Source: Porticoccus sp041395745
GTDB lineage: Bacteria > Pseudomonadota > Gammaproteobacteria > Pseudomonadales > Porticoccaceae
DNA length: 64,000 bases
Direction of reading: 5' to 3'
Assembly: GCA_041395745.1 (NCBI GenBank)
Contig: JAWKZV010000002.1
Span: forward strand, 434,001 to 498,000
The translations under genes and the position numbers were made by a program. The notes beneath the pieces were generated by a model. That model did no database searches, was not told the origin of the DNA, and saw nothing but the letters and a program-made list of their open reading frames with translations. This document shows positions 35,578-44,557 of the stretch, in pieces (the first letter of the stretch is position 1; each line of letters starts with the position of its first letter).

Positions 35578-36870
35578 ATGGGTAAAAATGTCGTGGTGCT
35601 CGGCACCCAGTGGGGTGACGAAGGCAAGGGCAAGATCGTGGATCTGCTCACCGATCAGGCCTCGGTCGTGGCGCGTTTTCAGGGTGGTCACAATGCCGGT
35701 CATACACTGGTGATTGAGGGCAAGAAGACGGTTTTACACCTGATTCCCTCCGGTATTCTCCGGGACAACGTCACCTGCCTGATCGGCAATGGTGTGGTGC
35801 TTTCTCCTCAGGCGCTGCTGGAGGAGATTGCCGAGCTCGAAGACAAGGGCGTTCCCGTGCGCGAGCGGCTGCGACTGTCCCCTGCCTGCCCGTTGATTCT
35901 GCCTGTCCATATCGCCCTCGACCAGGCCCGTGAACGGGCCCGTGGCAACGCCAAAATCGGCACTACCGGTCGTGGCATCGGCCCCGCCTATGAAGACAAG
36001 GTGGCCCGCAGGGGGCTCCGTCTGGGGGACATGTTCGATCGCGAACAGTTTGCGATGAAATTGAAAGAGCTGATGGATTACCACAATTTCATGCTCACTA
36101 ATTTCTACCAGGAAGCACCAGTAAGCTATGAGGAAACTCTGGCGCTGTCGGCGAAATGGGCTGATGAGCTGCAACCCATGGTGGCAGATGTAACCGGCCT
36201 GTTACACGGTGCCAGGGAACATGGGCAGAACATTATGTTTGAAGGTGCCCAGGGTTCACTGCTGGACATCGACCACGGTACCTATCCTTTTGTGACCTCT
36301 TCCAACACCACCGCTGGTGGTACTGCAACGGGAAGTGGCTTTGGTCCACTTTACCTGGATTATGTGTTGGGGATTACCAAGGCCTACACCACCCGGGTGG
36401 GTTCCGGTCCATTCCCCACCGAGCTGTTTGATGCCATTGGCAAGCATCTGGGGGAAAAGGGACACGAATTTGGTGCTACCACCGGACGTGAGCGTCGCTG
36501 TGGCTGGTTCGATGCCATGGCGCTGCAGCAGGCCATTCGCATCAACTCTGTGTCCGGTCTCTGCCTGACCAAGCTCGATGTGCTGGATGGCCTGGACACC
36601 ATCAAGCTCTGTGTCGGTTATCGAGATGCCGAAGGCAATGATGTCGGCACTCCCTACCACGCCGACGATTATGAAAAACTGGTGCCTGTCTACGAGGAAA
36701 TGCCCGGTTGGCAGGAATCCACCATCGGTGCGAAATCCATTGATGAGCTGCCTGCCAATGCGCGCGCCTACATCGCTCGCATAGAGGAAATTCTCAAAAC
36801 CCCGGTAGATATCATTTCAACCGGCCCGGACCGGGTAGAAACCATCGTTCTCCGTCACCCCTTCGCCTGA
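35578..36870 (+). CDS. purA: Adenylosuccinate synthetase
   Basis: A 430-residue enzyme that condenses IMP with aspartate using GTP, the first committed step to AMP. Motifs: GTQWGDEGKGKIVD at the N-terminus (phosphate loop and catalytic Asp), GGHNAGHT with the catalytic His, TTGRGIGPAYEDK, and the C-terminal NKxD-like GTP site (TKLDVLDG). Length is normal. A terminator follows directly at 36879-36907. Confidence 0.97.
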   Translation: MGKNVVVLGTQWGDEGKGKIVDLLTDQASVVARFQGGHNAGHTLVIEGKKTVLHLIPSGILRDNVTCLIGNGVVLSPQALLEEIAELEDKGVPVRERLRLSPACPLILPVHIALDQARERARGNAKIGTTGRGIGPAYEDKVARRGLRLGDMFDREQFAMKLKELMDYHNFMLTNFYQEAPVSYEETLALSAKWADELQPMVADVTGLLHGAREHGQNIMFEGAQGSLLDIDHGTYPFVTSSNTTAGGTATGSGFGPLYLDYVLGITKAYTTRVGSGPFPTELFDAIGKHLGEKGHEFGATTGRERRCGWFDAMALQQAIRINSVSGLCLTKLDVLDGLDTIKLCVGYRDAEGNDVGTPYHADDYEKLVPVYEEMPGWQESTIGAKSIDELPANARAYIARIEEILKTPVDIISTGPDRVETIVLRHPFA

Positions 36871-36878
36871 TAGAAAAC

Positions 36879-36907
36879 GGCCGCATCCCTTTGGGGGTGC
36901 GGCCTTT
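36879..36907 (+). terminator. Rho-independent terminator after purA
   Basis: GGCCGCATCCC pairs with GGGGTGCGGCC (one T-G wobble) around a four-base loop, followed by TTT. It ends the hisZ-purA unit nine bases after the stop. Confidence 0.7.
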
Positions 36908-37006
36908 GCGCCGGATCAATCCCCGCCGAATTAGACGCCGGAAATAGTTTCCGTTGCACCGATTCTCGATTAAGCTAAAAACATGGACAGTCAAAGGTCG
37001 TTGTTT

Positions 37007-37414
37007 ATGCTGAATTCTGTAGAACTCAAAGACTATATGTTGCGCAATCCCGCGAAGGTCAAGCAGGACGATGACCTGTTTGTTGCCATCGACCGCATTG
37101 TTACCAATAAGATTTCGGGTGTCTGTGTTGTCGATGACGACAACAATCTGGTAGGTGTGCTATCGGAACTTGATTGTATGAAGGCCATTCTCAGTGCCCG
37201 TTACAACCAAGAAACCAGTGTTGGGCCGGTGAAGGATGTGATGACCACGGATGTGTATTGCGTGTCTCCCAATTCAGACATCATCGATGTTGCACAGGAG
37301 ATGCTGAAACGAGGATTCCGCCGCTGCCCGGTGGTGGAAAATGGCAAGCTGGTAGGACAGATTACCTGTCGTCAACTGCTCAACGGCGTTCAGAAATTTG
37401 CCGGTAAGAGCTAG
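37007..37414 (+). CDS. Two-CBS-domain protein
   Basis: A 135-residue protein formed by a tandem CBS pair (about 8-65 and 75-130): ISGVCVVDDDNNLVGVLSELD and FRRCPVVENGKLVGQITCRQL. Stand-alone CBS pairs bind adenosine nucleotides and regulate partners; the partner is unknown. Start set at 37007, 9 bases after AAAGG; an ATG at 36983 would add eight residues and has no ribosome site. A strong terminator follows. Confidence 0.85.
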   Translation: MLNSVELKDYMLRNPAKVKQDDDLFVAIDRIVTNKISGVCVVDDDNNLVGVLSELDCMKAILSARYNQETSVGPVKDVMTTDVYCVSPNSDIIDVAQEMLKRGFRRCPVVENGKLVGQITCRQLLNGVQKFAGKS

Positions 37415-37448
37415 CAGCTCCTTTCCCTGAACAAACTGACTTATAGCG

Positions 37449-37471
37449 AGGCCGGCTTTTGCCGGCCTTTT
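37449..37471 (+). terminator. Rho-independent terminator after the CBS protein gene
   Basis: AGGCCGGC (37449-37456), loop TTTT, GCCGGCCT (37461-37468), then TTT. It lies between convergent genes; the reverse strand lacks a T tract. Confidence 0.8.
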
Positions 37472-37497
37472 GCTTGTTGTCGATCCGGTGGTGGACG

Positions 37498-39834
37498 TCA
37501 GTGGATATTGATGGCGGGAATCAGGTTCTGGCGCCGTGCCTGGCGCTTGCCATATTGCATCAGCAGCAGGTAACCGATCACCATGATGGCCAGCATGCCG
37601 CCGGTCCAGAGCAGGGACTGCTGGGGGTGTGCGGAGAATGTGCCCAGCTGATAGGTGCTCACTGCCGCTGCATAGGCTAGCAGGGTGTTCCAGGTGGCAG
37701 AGAAAAAGGCCCAAGCTCCGCCGGCTTCCTTGTAAATGGCACCCAGGGTTGCCACGCAGGGCATGTATAGCAGCACAAACAGGATGTAGCTGAAGGCGGC
37801 TATGGGAGTGGCAAATAGCTGCTGCATGAGTCCGATAGTGGTCAGCGCCACTTCCTGTGCCTCGGCGGCTGCCTGCTGGTCTTCAAGATCTCCAACGCTC
37901 AGCCCCAGCGGGTCACCCCACATGTTGTTGACTTCCGCCAGGTTGGCTGGAATGGAGGCGAAAGCATCGCCCAGCATGGCCGTAATGGATACTGCGCCGG
38001 TGTCCTGGCTTGCAGTTTCGGAACGCGCCATATCGGAATACAGGGCATCCAGGGTTCCGACGACCACTTCCTTGGCGAAAATGCCACTGAAAATACCCAC
38101 TGTAGCGGGCCAGTTTTCTTCTTTAACACCCAGCGGTTCAAAAATCGGTGTGATGGTCTTGCCGATGGTGGAGAGCAGCGAACGCTCGGTATTCTGGTTA
38201 TTGAAACTGCCATCAGTACCGATGGAATTCACGAAGTTCAGGATGATCACCACCGCTACGATGGCTTTACCCGCCCGCAGCATGAACCCGCGCAGACGGT
38301 GCCAGCTGTGGATCAGCAGGCCGCGTAGGGTGGGGATGTGGTAATTGGGCAACTCCATGATGAACGGGGCGAGGTCCCGGCTGAGCAGCTTGCGGCGTAC
38401 CAGCATGCCGGTGAGAACGGCGAGCACAATCCCGATTACATAGAGCCCGAACACAACGTTCTGGCCGTTGTGGGTGAAAAAGGCCGCGGCAAACAGGGTA
38501 TAGACGGTCAGTCGCGCCCCGCAGGACATGAATGGGGCCATCAGGGTGGTCAGCAGGCGGTCCTGATGGGTATCCAGGGCGCGGCTGGCCATCACCGAAG
38601 GTACATTGCAGCCAAACCCCACCACCAGCGGTACAAAAGATTTGCCCGGCAGGCCGATACTGCGCATCAGTCGGTCCAGAATAAAGGCTGCTCGCGCCAT
38701 GTAGCCCGAGTCTTCCAGGAATGTCTGGAACAGGAACAGGGTCCCTATCACCGGCACGAAACTGGCCACCAGCTGGATGCCGCCGCCGGCGCCATCGGCG
38801 ATCAGGGCCACGAGCCATTCAGGGCAGTGCATTGCGGTGAGCAACTGCCGCGGCAGTTCCACAAACAGAGCCCCGGCAGCAATGTCGAAAAAGTCGATAA
38901 AGGCGCCGCCGAAGTTGATGGTTACCATGAACATCAGGTACATCACCCCGAGAAACGCCGGGAAAGCCAGGAAGCGGTTCAGCAAGGCCGCATCCAGATA
39001 ATCCGAGACGGATTTGCGCTTCACCGGTTCGGCGTGAACCGCGGTGGCGATGGAGCGGTTGATCCACTGGTAGCGCTCGGTGATCAGTGCATCCGATGCC
39101 TTGGTGCCTATCCGATCTTCCAGACTGTCCACTTCGATTAGCAGTCGCCGCTGCAGGTCCTCGTTGAACAGATTGAGGACCGATGCATCCCGCTCCAGAA
39201 CGGCCGTGGCTTCGAGGCGGGAGGGTTCCGGTTGCTGTTCAGCCATCAGCTCGAGAATACGCTGGGTAGCCTGCTCCAGGGGTTCCGAAACCGTAATCGG
39301 GCGGACAAAGGCGGAGCCCTGGCTTTTGTGAAGTTGGTGGTTGACCACGTCAATCAGGGTGCCGACACCCTCGCCGCGGCTGGCCACCATCGAGACAACC
39401 GGAAAACCCAGCTTGTCCGATAGCTCGTAGGGATCAATGTGTATGCCGTTGTGATCGGCCACATCCATCATGTTCAGGGCAATGACCAGGGGAATGCCCG
39501 CATCCATCAACTGGGTGGTGAGGTAGAGTCCTCGCTCAAGGCAGGATGCGTCGATGATGTTGATGATCAGGTCAGCGGATTTTTCCAGAACGAACTGCTG
39601 AGCAATCTGCTGGTCGATGGAGTCATCCTGGCAGGATAAATGAAGTGAGTAGGTGCCGGGTAGGTCGACCACATTGAACTGGGTATTGGCGTGGTGGAAG
39701 TGGCCGGTTTTCTGCTCCACCGTGACTCCCGGCCAGTTGCCCACTTTCTGGTGGGTGCCGGTCAGGTCATTGAATAGCGTCGTTTTGCCGCAGTTGGGGT
39801 TGCCTACCAGGGCAATGGTGAATTCGTTGTTCAT
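37498..39834 (-). CDS. feoB: Ferrous iron transporter FeoB
   Basis: A 778-residue Fe(II) permease. The N-terminal G domain shows GNPNCGKTTLFNDLTG (G1), DLPGTYSL (G3) and NMMD (G4), followed by a helical regulatory domain and a polytopic membrane domain with two Gate regions (GCNVPSVMASR is typical). It takes up ferrous iron under iron limitation. Its start overlaps the feoA stop by four bases. No feoC follows. Confidence 0.96.
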   Translation of the reverse strand: MNNEFTIALVGNPNCGKTTLFNDLTGTHQKVGNWPGVTVEQKTGHFHHANTQFNVVDLPGTYSLHLSCQDDSIDQQIAQQFVLEKSADLIINIIDASCLERGLYLTTQLMDAGIPLVIALNMMDVADHNGIHIDPYELSDKLGFPVVSMVASRGEGVGTLIDVVNHQLHKSQGSAFVRPITVSEPLEQATQRILELMAEQQPEPSRLEATAVLERDASVLNLFNEDLQRRLLIEVDSLEDRIGTKASDALITERYQWINRSIATAVHAEPVKRKSVSDYLDAALLNRFLAFPAFLGVMYLMFMVTINFGGAFIDFFDIAAGALFVELPRQLLTAMHCPEWLVALIADGAGGGIQLVASFVPVIGTLFLFQTFLEDSGYMARAAFILDRLMRSIGLPGKSFVPLVVGFGCNVPSVMASRALDTHQDRLLTTLMAPFMSCGARLTVYTLFAAAFFTHNGQNVVFGLYVIGIVLAVLTGMLVRRKLLSRDLAPFIMELPNYHIPTLRGLLIHSWHRLRGFMLRAGKAIVAVVIILNFVNSIGTDGSFNNQNTERSLLSTIGKTITPIFEPLGVKEENWPATVGIFSGIFAKEVVVGTLDALYSDMARSETASQDTGAVSITAMLGDAFASIPANLAEVNNMWGDPLGLSVGDLEDQQAAAEAQEVALTTIGLMQQLFATPIAAFSYILFVLLYMPCVATLGAIYKEAGGAWAFFSATWNTLLAYAAAVSTYQLGTFSAHPQQSLLWTGGMLAIMVIGYLLLMQYGKRQARRQNLIPAINIH

Positions 39835-40076
39835 AGCTTTTCAACCAGCATTCCGGCGGCTTCATGGCTGCGCAGGCTGAGGCGGAAACCTCTGACCAGA
39901 ATGGCTACAGGATCTCCCAGCGGGGCGCGGTGTTGTACGGTGAATACCGTGCCGGGGGTGAGTCCCAGACTCATAAGGCGGTTGCGATATGCTTCCGACA
40001 CATCGCCAAAACCCGTTACTTGTGCAGAGTCGCCAGTTTGAAGCTGATTGAATTGCATACTATCCACTTGCGGCAT
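39831..40076 (-). CDS. feoA: Ferrous iron transport protein FeoA
   Basis: An 81-residue SH3-like cytosolic protein that assists FeoB; core RNRLMSLGLTPGTVFTVQHRAPLGDPVAI is typical. The start at 40076 is the longest option. An ATG at 40058 (MQFNQLQ) is equally plausible because neither has a clear ribosome site. A Fur box lies 27 bases upstream of 40076. Confidence 0.92.
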   Translation of the reverse strand: MPQVDSMQFNQLQTGDSAQVTGFGDVSEAYRNRLMSLGLTPGTVFTVQHRAPLGDPVAILVRGFRLSLRSHEAAGMLVEKL

Positions 40077-40103
40077 AGGCCAATATCGGTCGGGCTGATT
40101 CTT

Positions 40104-40122
40104 AAATGATAATGATTATCGG
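40104..40122. promoter_or_regulatory. Fur box upstream of feoAB
   Basis: AAATGATAATGATTATCGG contains GATAATGATTATC, very close to the classical 19-base Fur operator of GATAAT repeats. It sits just upstream of feoA, so iron-loaded Fur should repress feoAB. The flanking 40123-40299 shows no gene. Confidence 0.85.
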
Positions 40123-40299
40123 TTATGGTGAAAAAAGAGGCAATAGTAAAAACCTTGAATTTTGTAGGCTCTTTGCTGTCGAGTTTGTTGCGGCCCGGGG
40201 TCTGCAGGTGAAGGCCGGTGTTGCCAAAGACCTTGGCCAATCCGCGTATTGCTGGTTAATCTTTAGAAAAGTATGTCCTGCAGGATAGGGGTAATGGCA

Positions 40300-40617
40300 A
40301 TGTATAAACTGGTGTTTTTTGTCCCTGAAGATCATTTGGAAGTAGTCAAGAACGCCGTTTTCGCGGCCGGGGCAGGGCGTATAGGTGACTACGAACACTG
40401 CAGTTGGCAGGTGCTGGGAAGCGGGCAGTTTCGGCCATTAGAGGGCAGTTCACCATATATCGGGAAAGCTCACGAGTTGACAGTCGTTTCTGAGTACCGG
40501 GTTGAACTGGTCTGTGAAGATGTCCTTATAGTGCAGGCGGTAAGGGCGATGATATCTGCACATCCTTACGAGGAACCCGCCTATGATGTCTGGAAGTTGG
40601 CGGACCTGAAGTTGTAA
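40300..40617 (+). CDS. NIF3-like/YqfO C-terminal domain protein
   Basis: A 105-residue protein equal to the small domain inserted in NIF3/YqfO proteins: YKLVFFVPEDHLEVVKNAVFAAGAGRIGDYEHCSWQ, then HPYEEPAYDVW at the C-terminus. Stand-alone copies are common in gammaproteobacteria; function is unknown. Start chosen at 40300, because homologues begin M-Y-K-L; ATGs at 40294 and 40273 are possible. Confidence 0.82.
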   Translation: MYKLVFFVPEDHLEVVKNAVFAAGAGRIGDYEHCSWQVLGSGQFRPLEGSSPYIGKAHELTVVSEYRVELVCEDVLIVQAVRAMISAHPYEEPAYDVWKLADLKL

Positions 40618-40627
40618 GGTGTTGGTG

Positions 40628-41167
40628 TCATCGCAAGCGACGATGGATGGTGCCGCTGCGAACGGCGGCTTGTCCGCCGCGAAAGTCGGCAAAAAAATGT
40701 TCCAGTGCCAGATTGATGACGGGGAAGGCGAGTTCCTGCCAGGGAACTTCCTCCTCACTGAAGAGCCCTGCTTCTAGAGATTCCTCGCCGGGGGTACAGT
40801 CTTTGTTTGCCAGTGGGCCCTGATAGAAAATGTAGACCTGGCTGATATGGGGGATGTCGTAAATGCCGCAAAGGGTGGTGTCCAGGAGTTCGGCACCAGC
40901 TTCTTCCCGGCATTCCCTCAGGGCGCCCTGCAACGTAGTTTCGCCGTTTTCCAGAAAGCCGGCGGGCAGTGTCCAGAAACCCCGGCGCGGCTCAATTGCC
41001 CGTCGACACAGTAGTACCCGGTCCCCGGCGGTGGGTATACATCCGGCGATAATCCGGGGATTCTGGTAGTGCACGGTGTCGCAGTGATCACAGACGTGGC
41101 GTTCGCGGTTATCGCCCTCGGGTACTCTGACAACGGTGGGTTTGCCACACTGGCTACAAAAATTCAT
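40628..41167 (-). CDS. NUDIX hydrolase with N-terminal zinc ribbon
   Basis: A 179-residue hydrolase. A zinc ribbon with Cys4, Cys7, Cys26 and Cys29 precedes the NUDIX domain. The NUDIX box reads GFLENGETTLQGALRECREEAGAEL, with all catalytic Glu residues present. The arrangement resembles NudC-like and ADP-ribose-type hydrolases, but the chain is shorter than NudC. Substrate is not predictable. It is divergent from the CoA pyrophosphatase gene. Confidence 0.87.
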   Translation of the reverse strand: MNFCSQCGKPTVVRVPEGDNRERHVCDHCDTVHYQNPRIIAGCIPTAGDRVLLCRRAIEPRRGFWTLPAGFLENGETTLQGALRECREEAGAELLDTTLCGIYDIPHISQVYIFYQGPLANKDCTPGEESLEAGLFSEEEVPWQELAFPVINLALEHFFADFRGGQAAVRSGTIHRRLR

Positions 41168-41232
41168 GTCATACCAATAGGTTTACAGATATATCCATGG
41201 GCAGAGTATATCGAAAGGTAAGATAGCGGATC

Positions 41233-41844
41233 ATGTTGAAGCAGATTACTGAAAGCCTGAAATCCACACCCGTGGATCGCCTGGCTCCCTTCGGCGAGGA
41301 GGGAGTGGATGCAGCTATCCTGATTCCGCTGACCCTTGAGTGGGACGATCCAAAAATCATTCTGACCAAGCGGGCGGAACATCTCAACTCCCACAGCGGA
41401 GAAGTGGCTTTCCCCGGTGGCAAATGGGAGTCGGAGGATGAGGATCTGTTGGTGACTGCGCTCAGGGAAACCTGGGAGGAGATCGACCTGGCCCCTGAAC
41501 AGGTCAGCGTCATCGCCGGCCTGCCGGTCAATCGCACCCGTCATCTATTGCGGGTCAAGCCCTATGTGGGGCTGATAGAGCCGCAGTTGCCACTGGTGCC
41601 CAACCCGGAAGAGCTAGATGCAGTGTTTGAAGTGCCGGTCAGGTACTTTCTGGACCCTGCCAACCTCACGGTGGATCATTTCTCCGGCGAGGATTACAGC
41701 CTCGATATGCCCTGTTACATCTTTGAGGGCTTCAGAATCTGGGGATTTACTCTGGTGGTACTGGTGGATTTCCTCAATCGCACCCTTGATGCCGGTATCC
41801 GGCTGCACTATCCCGACCGGATCAGTCTGAGGCCGCCTGCTTGA
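41233..41844 (+). CDS. NUDIX hydrolase, CoA pyrophosphatase (NudL) type
   Basis: A 203-residue protein. The CoA pyrophosphatase signature LTKRAEHLNSHSGEVAFPGG precedes the NUDIX box GGKWESEDEDLLVTALRETWEEIDL. It should cleave CoA or its derivatives to 4'-phosphopantetheine and 3',5'-ADP. Length fits the family. Confidence 0.88.
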   Translation: MLKQITESLKSTPVDRLAPFGEEGVDAAILIPLTLEWDDPKIILTKRAEHLNSHSGEVAFPGGKWESEDEDLLVTALRETWEEIDLAPEQVSVIAGLPVNRTRHLLRVKPYVGLIEPQLPLVPNPEELDAVFEVPVRYFLDPANLTVDHFSGEDYSLDMPCYIFEGFRIWGFTLVVLVDFLNRTLDAGIRLHYPDRISLRPPA

Positions 41845-41916
41845 AGTGCTTTGCTATCGGGTCGATAATTCGCAGCCTTTGAATAGGCCGATCAACCCGC
41901 CGAGGTAAAACTGAAC

Positions 41917-42108
41917 ATGGCATATACTCCGGGCACCATCCCCTCTCCCTGTGTTTCCATCTGTGCGCTTGACGAGCACGATGTCTGTATCGGTTGTCAC
42001 CGCACTGCCAAGGAGATTCGCGACTGGTTGCTGATGGATGACGATGAGCGTCTCGATGTGATTGCCAGGGCGGCTGAGCGGGGCAGCAAGAACAACCCCT
42101 TTGCCTGA
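41917..42108 (+). CDS. DUF1289 protein
   Basis: A 63-residue protein with four cysteines, C12, C16, C24 and C27 (PCVSICALDEHDVCIGCHRT), as in the DUF1289 family, likely a small zinc- or iron-binding fold. The acidic C-terminal helix is also typical. No known function. It is convergent with the corB gene; no T-rich terminator is seen between them. Confidence 0.85.
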   Translation: MAYTPGTIPSPCVSICALDEHDVCIGCHRTAKEIRDWLLMDDDERLDVIARAAERGSKNNPFA

Positions 42109-42149
42109 GTTCTTAATGCTGTCCGAGGGGCTTTAAGCGCCCCTTGGCA

Positions 42150-43488
42150 TCAATCCTCTTCTTCCTCTTCGCCTGCCGCAGTTTCGGTATTGCCTCCAAG
42201 CATCCGTTTCACTCTCACCTTGGAAACCATCTTGTCGTTGATTTCCAGGGTCTCAAAGCGATAGCGACCGATGGCGAAGCTGACATTGCCTTCGGGGATA
42301 CTTTCCAGGTGTTCCAGAATAAGCCCGTTGAGAGTTTTCGGGCCGTCGGTGGGCAAATCCCAGAGGTTCGCCTTGTTGATGTCGCGGATCGTTGCAGAGC
42401 CGTCGATATCGTACATGGTCTTGTCCAGAGCGACGATTTCGTCCTGGCCTTCTTCCGCCCGGTTGGTGGTGAAATCGCCGACGATCTCCTCGAGGATATC
42501 CTCCATGGTCACTAGGCCCTCGATTTCACCGTACTCATCCACCACCAGGCCAATCCGGCGCCGGGCCTGTTGGAAATTCAGCAGCTGCTTGTTGAGCGGG
42601 TGTTTTCCGGCACGAAATAGGGTTCGCGGGCAAAGCGTTTGATGGCTTCCTTGGTTAACCCTCGCCGCCACTGCGCAGCAGGCGGGCTATGGTTTTCATG
42701 TGTAGGAAGCCTTCCACGTGATTGATATCCCCTGTGTACACCGGCAGCCGGGTGTAGCCACAGTTGATGATGGTGGTCAGCAGGGACTCGATATCCTCAT
42801 CCAAGTTGAGGCCGACGATGTCATTGCGCGGTACCATGATGTCGTTCACCGTCACCGTTTCCAGGTCAAGGATATTGATCAGCATGTCCTGGTGTTCGGG
42901 GATATTGCTGCTGGAAACATCCACCACGGTGCGCAATTCCTCTTTGCTGAGGCTGACATCCACTGCCCTGGATGTGTTGACCCCGAACAGTTTTAGCAGT
43001 CCATTCGACAGGTAATTGACCAGCCAGACGATGGGATAGAACAAGGTCAACAGGGGGCGCAAAATGTGGCTGGTGGTAAAGGCGATCCCTTCCGGATGCA
43101 GTGCCGCCAGGGTTTTCGGGGTAACTTCCGAGAAGATCAGTACGGCCAGCGTCAGCAGCACGGTCGCGATGGCAATGCCCGCATCACCGTATAGGCGCAT
43201 CGCGATCACCGTGGCGATAGCGGAGGCCAGAATGTTCACCATGTTGTTGCCGATCAGAATGATGCCGATCAGGCGGTCCGGGCGTTTGAGCAGTTTGTGA
43301 GCCTTGCGGGCGCCGCTGTACCGTTTGCGCAGGTGCTTCAACCGGTAGCGGTTGAGGGACATCATGGCCGTTTCAGAGCCGGAAAAGAAACCGGAAAGTA
43401 GTAACAGGCCGCCGAGTATGCTGAACAGCAGCCAGAGTGGGGCGTGATCCAAAGGAGGAAAAACCTCATCGTTGCACAGGGCATCCAA
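42150..43488 (-). pseudogene. CNNM/CorB-type transporter (DUF21-CBS-CorC_HlyC), two frameshifts
   Basis: An about 446-residue membrane protein split over shifted frames. Part one (43488 to about 42655) has the DUF21 membrane domain (FFSGSETAMMSLNRYRLK) and first CBS; part two has the second CBS and CorC_HlyC domain (GLVVDEYGEIEGLVTMEDILEEIVGDF). Restoring one T in GGTTAACC and one C in ACACCCG (minus strand, about 42655 and 42605) rejoins the frames as LTKEAIKRFAREPYFVPENT-PLNKQL. Both are short homopolymers. The initiator TTG at 43488 is uncertain. By gene order next to ypjD and ffh this is E. coli YfjD/CorB-like, linked to Mg/Co handling. Confidence 0.83.
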
Positions 43489-43628
43489 TGTTGAAGAAGT
43501 TTCCTGCGATTGGCAACTATCCCGTGACTGCTCTGGCTATAAAGACCGCGGGGCCTGGCTTTTGTCGGGGTGAATGAAAGAGGAGCGGTGATTCCCTGCT
43601 GGTGCGGGGCTGATTTAGCTCAACGGGT

Positions 43629-44417
43629 TTAGCTCAACAACACTTCGATGACGAACTTGCTACCCCAGTAGGCCAGCACCATGGCAAAAAAGCCGGTGAG
43701 GGTCCAGCGGATGGCGGTATTGCCGCGCCAGCCCTTGACGTGGCGGCCCCACAGCAGGATGGCGTAAAACAGCCAGGAGAAGATGGAGAACACCGATTTG
43801 TGAACCAGGTGTTGGGCGAAGAAATCCTCATGGAACAGGAAGCCGGTGATCAGTGACAGGGTCAGCAGGATAAAGCCGGCCCAAAGCACCTCAAACAGCA
43901 GGGCTTCCATGGTTTGCAGGGGCGGTACTACCCGCAGCCAGTTGCCCAGCCTTTTGTGGCGCAGCCGCCAGTTCTGCAAAGCCAGCAGAATGGCCTGGAA
44001 TGCAGCGATGGTCATCAGGCTGTAGGCGAGAATGGAAATGAAAATATGAATACCGATGGGAGCCGATATCGCTTTCCAGGGGACGCCCGTGCTGCCTACC
44101 AGGATGGTGGTGGCGAGGATGATCGCCGCCAGCGGAAACAGCAGCAGAAACAGGTTGTGCACCGGTTTGCGGAAGCTGCTCACCAGCACAATCAGGTTGA
44201 TGGTGAAGCTGATCGCAGTACTCATCGGGAACAGGCCGAAGTCGAGACCGTGGTCGGTAAAGACCCACTCCATGCCGACGTAACCGTGCAGGCCGATGGC
44301 TATAGCGGCCACCAGTCGCAATGACATCAATCGCAGGTTCGGGTGTTTGCGTAGTTGCAACACCTGGAACATGGTCGCGCAGAGGTAGACGGCGATGGCT
44401 GCGGTGGCGATTAACAT
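43629..44417 (-). CDS. YpjD (CorE)-like cytochrome c assembly-family membrane protein
   Basis: A 262-residue inner-membrane protein with eight predicted helices and the CcsA/CcmC-family pattern, including GWLF-like SWLFYAILLWGRHVKGWRGNTAIRWTLTGF near the C-terminus. Its position between the CNNM transporter and ffh matches YpjD, which with CorB has been linked to divalent cation resistance; a heme role is not shown. The ATG at 44417 begins MLIATAAIAVYLC. It is divergent from ffh. Confidence 0.87.
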   Translation of the reverse strand: MLIATAAIAVYLCATMFQVLQLRKHPNLRLMSLRLVAAIAIGLHGYVGMEWVFTDHGLDFGLFPMSTAISFTINLIVLVSSFRKPVHNLFLLLFPLAAIILATTILVGSTGVPWKAISAPIGIHIFISILAYSLMTIAAFQAILLALQNWRLRHKRLGNWLRVVPPLQTMEALLFEVLWAGFILLTLSLITGFLFHEDFFAQHLVHKSVFSIFSWLFYAILLWGRHVKGWRGNTAIRWTLTGFFAMVLAYWGSKFVIEVLLS

Positions 44418-44557
44418 AGGGAGATTGCCTTTCTCGATCGGACGAAAGTGTGTCACAGATAGGCGGTAGCGAAAAGAGCCCGTCCCAAACCTGTCAGCCT
44501 TTCGGGTATACTCTGCCACCCCAACCGAGAGAATCCGTTGAAAGAATAGCCATGGCG

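Noticed and set aside
43614..43638. TTTAGCTCAAC repeated twice at the ypjD stop
   Set aside because: A 14-bp duplication that repeats the stop codon; no evident function.
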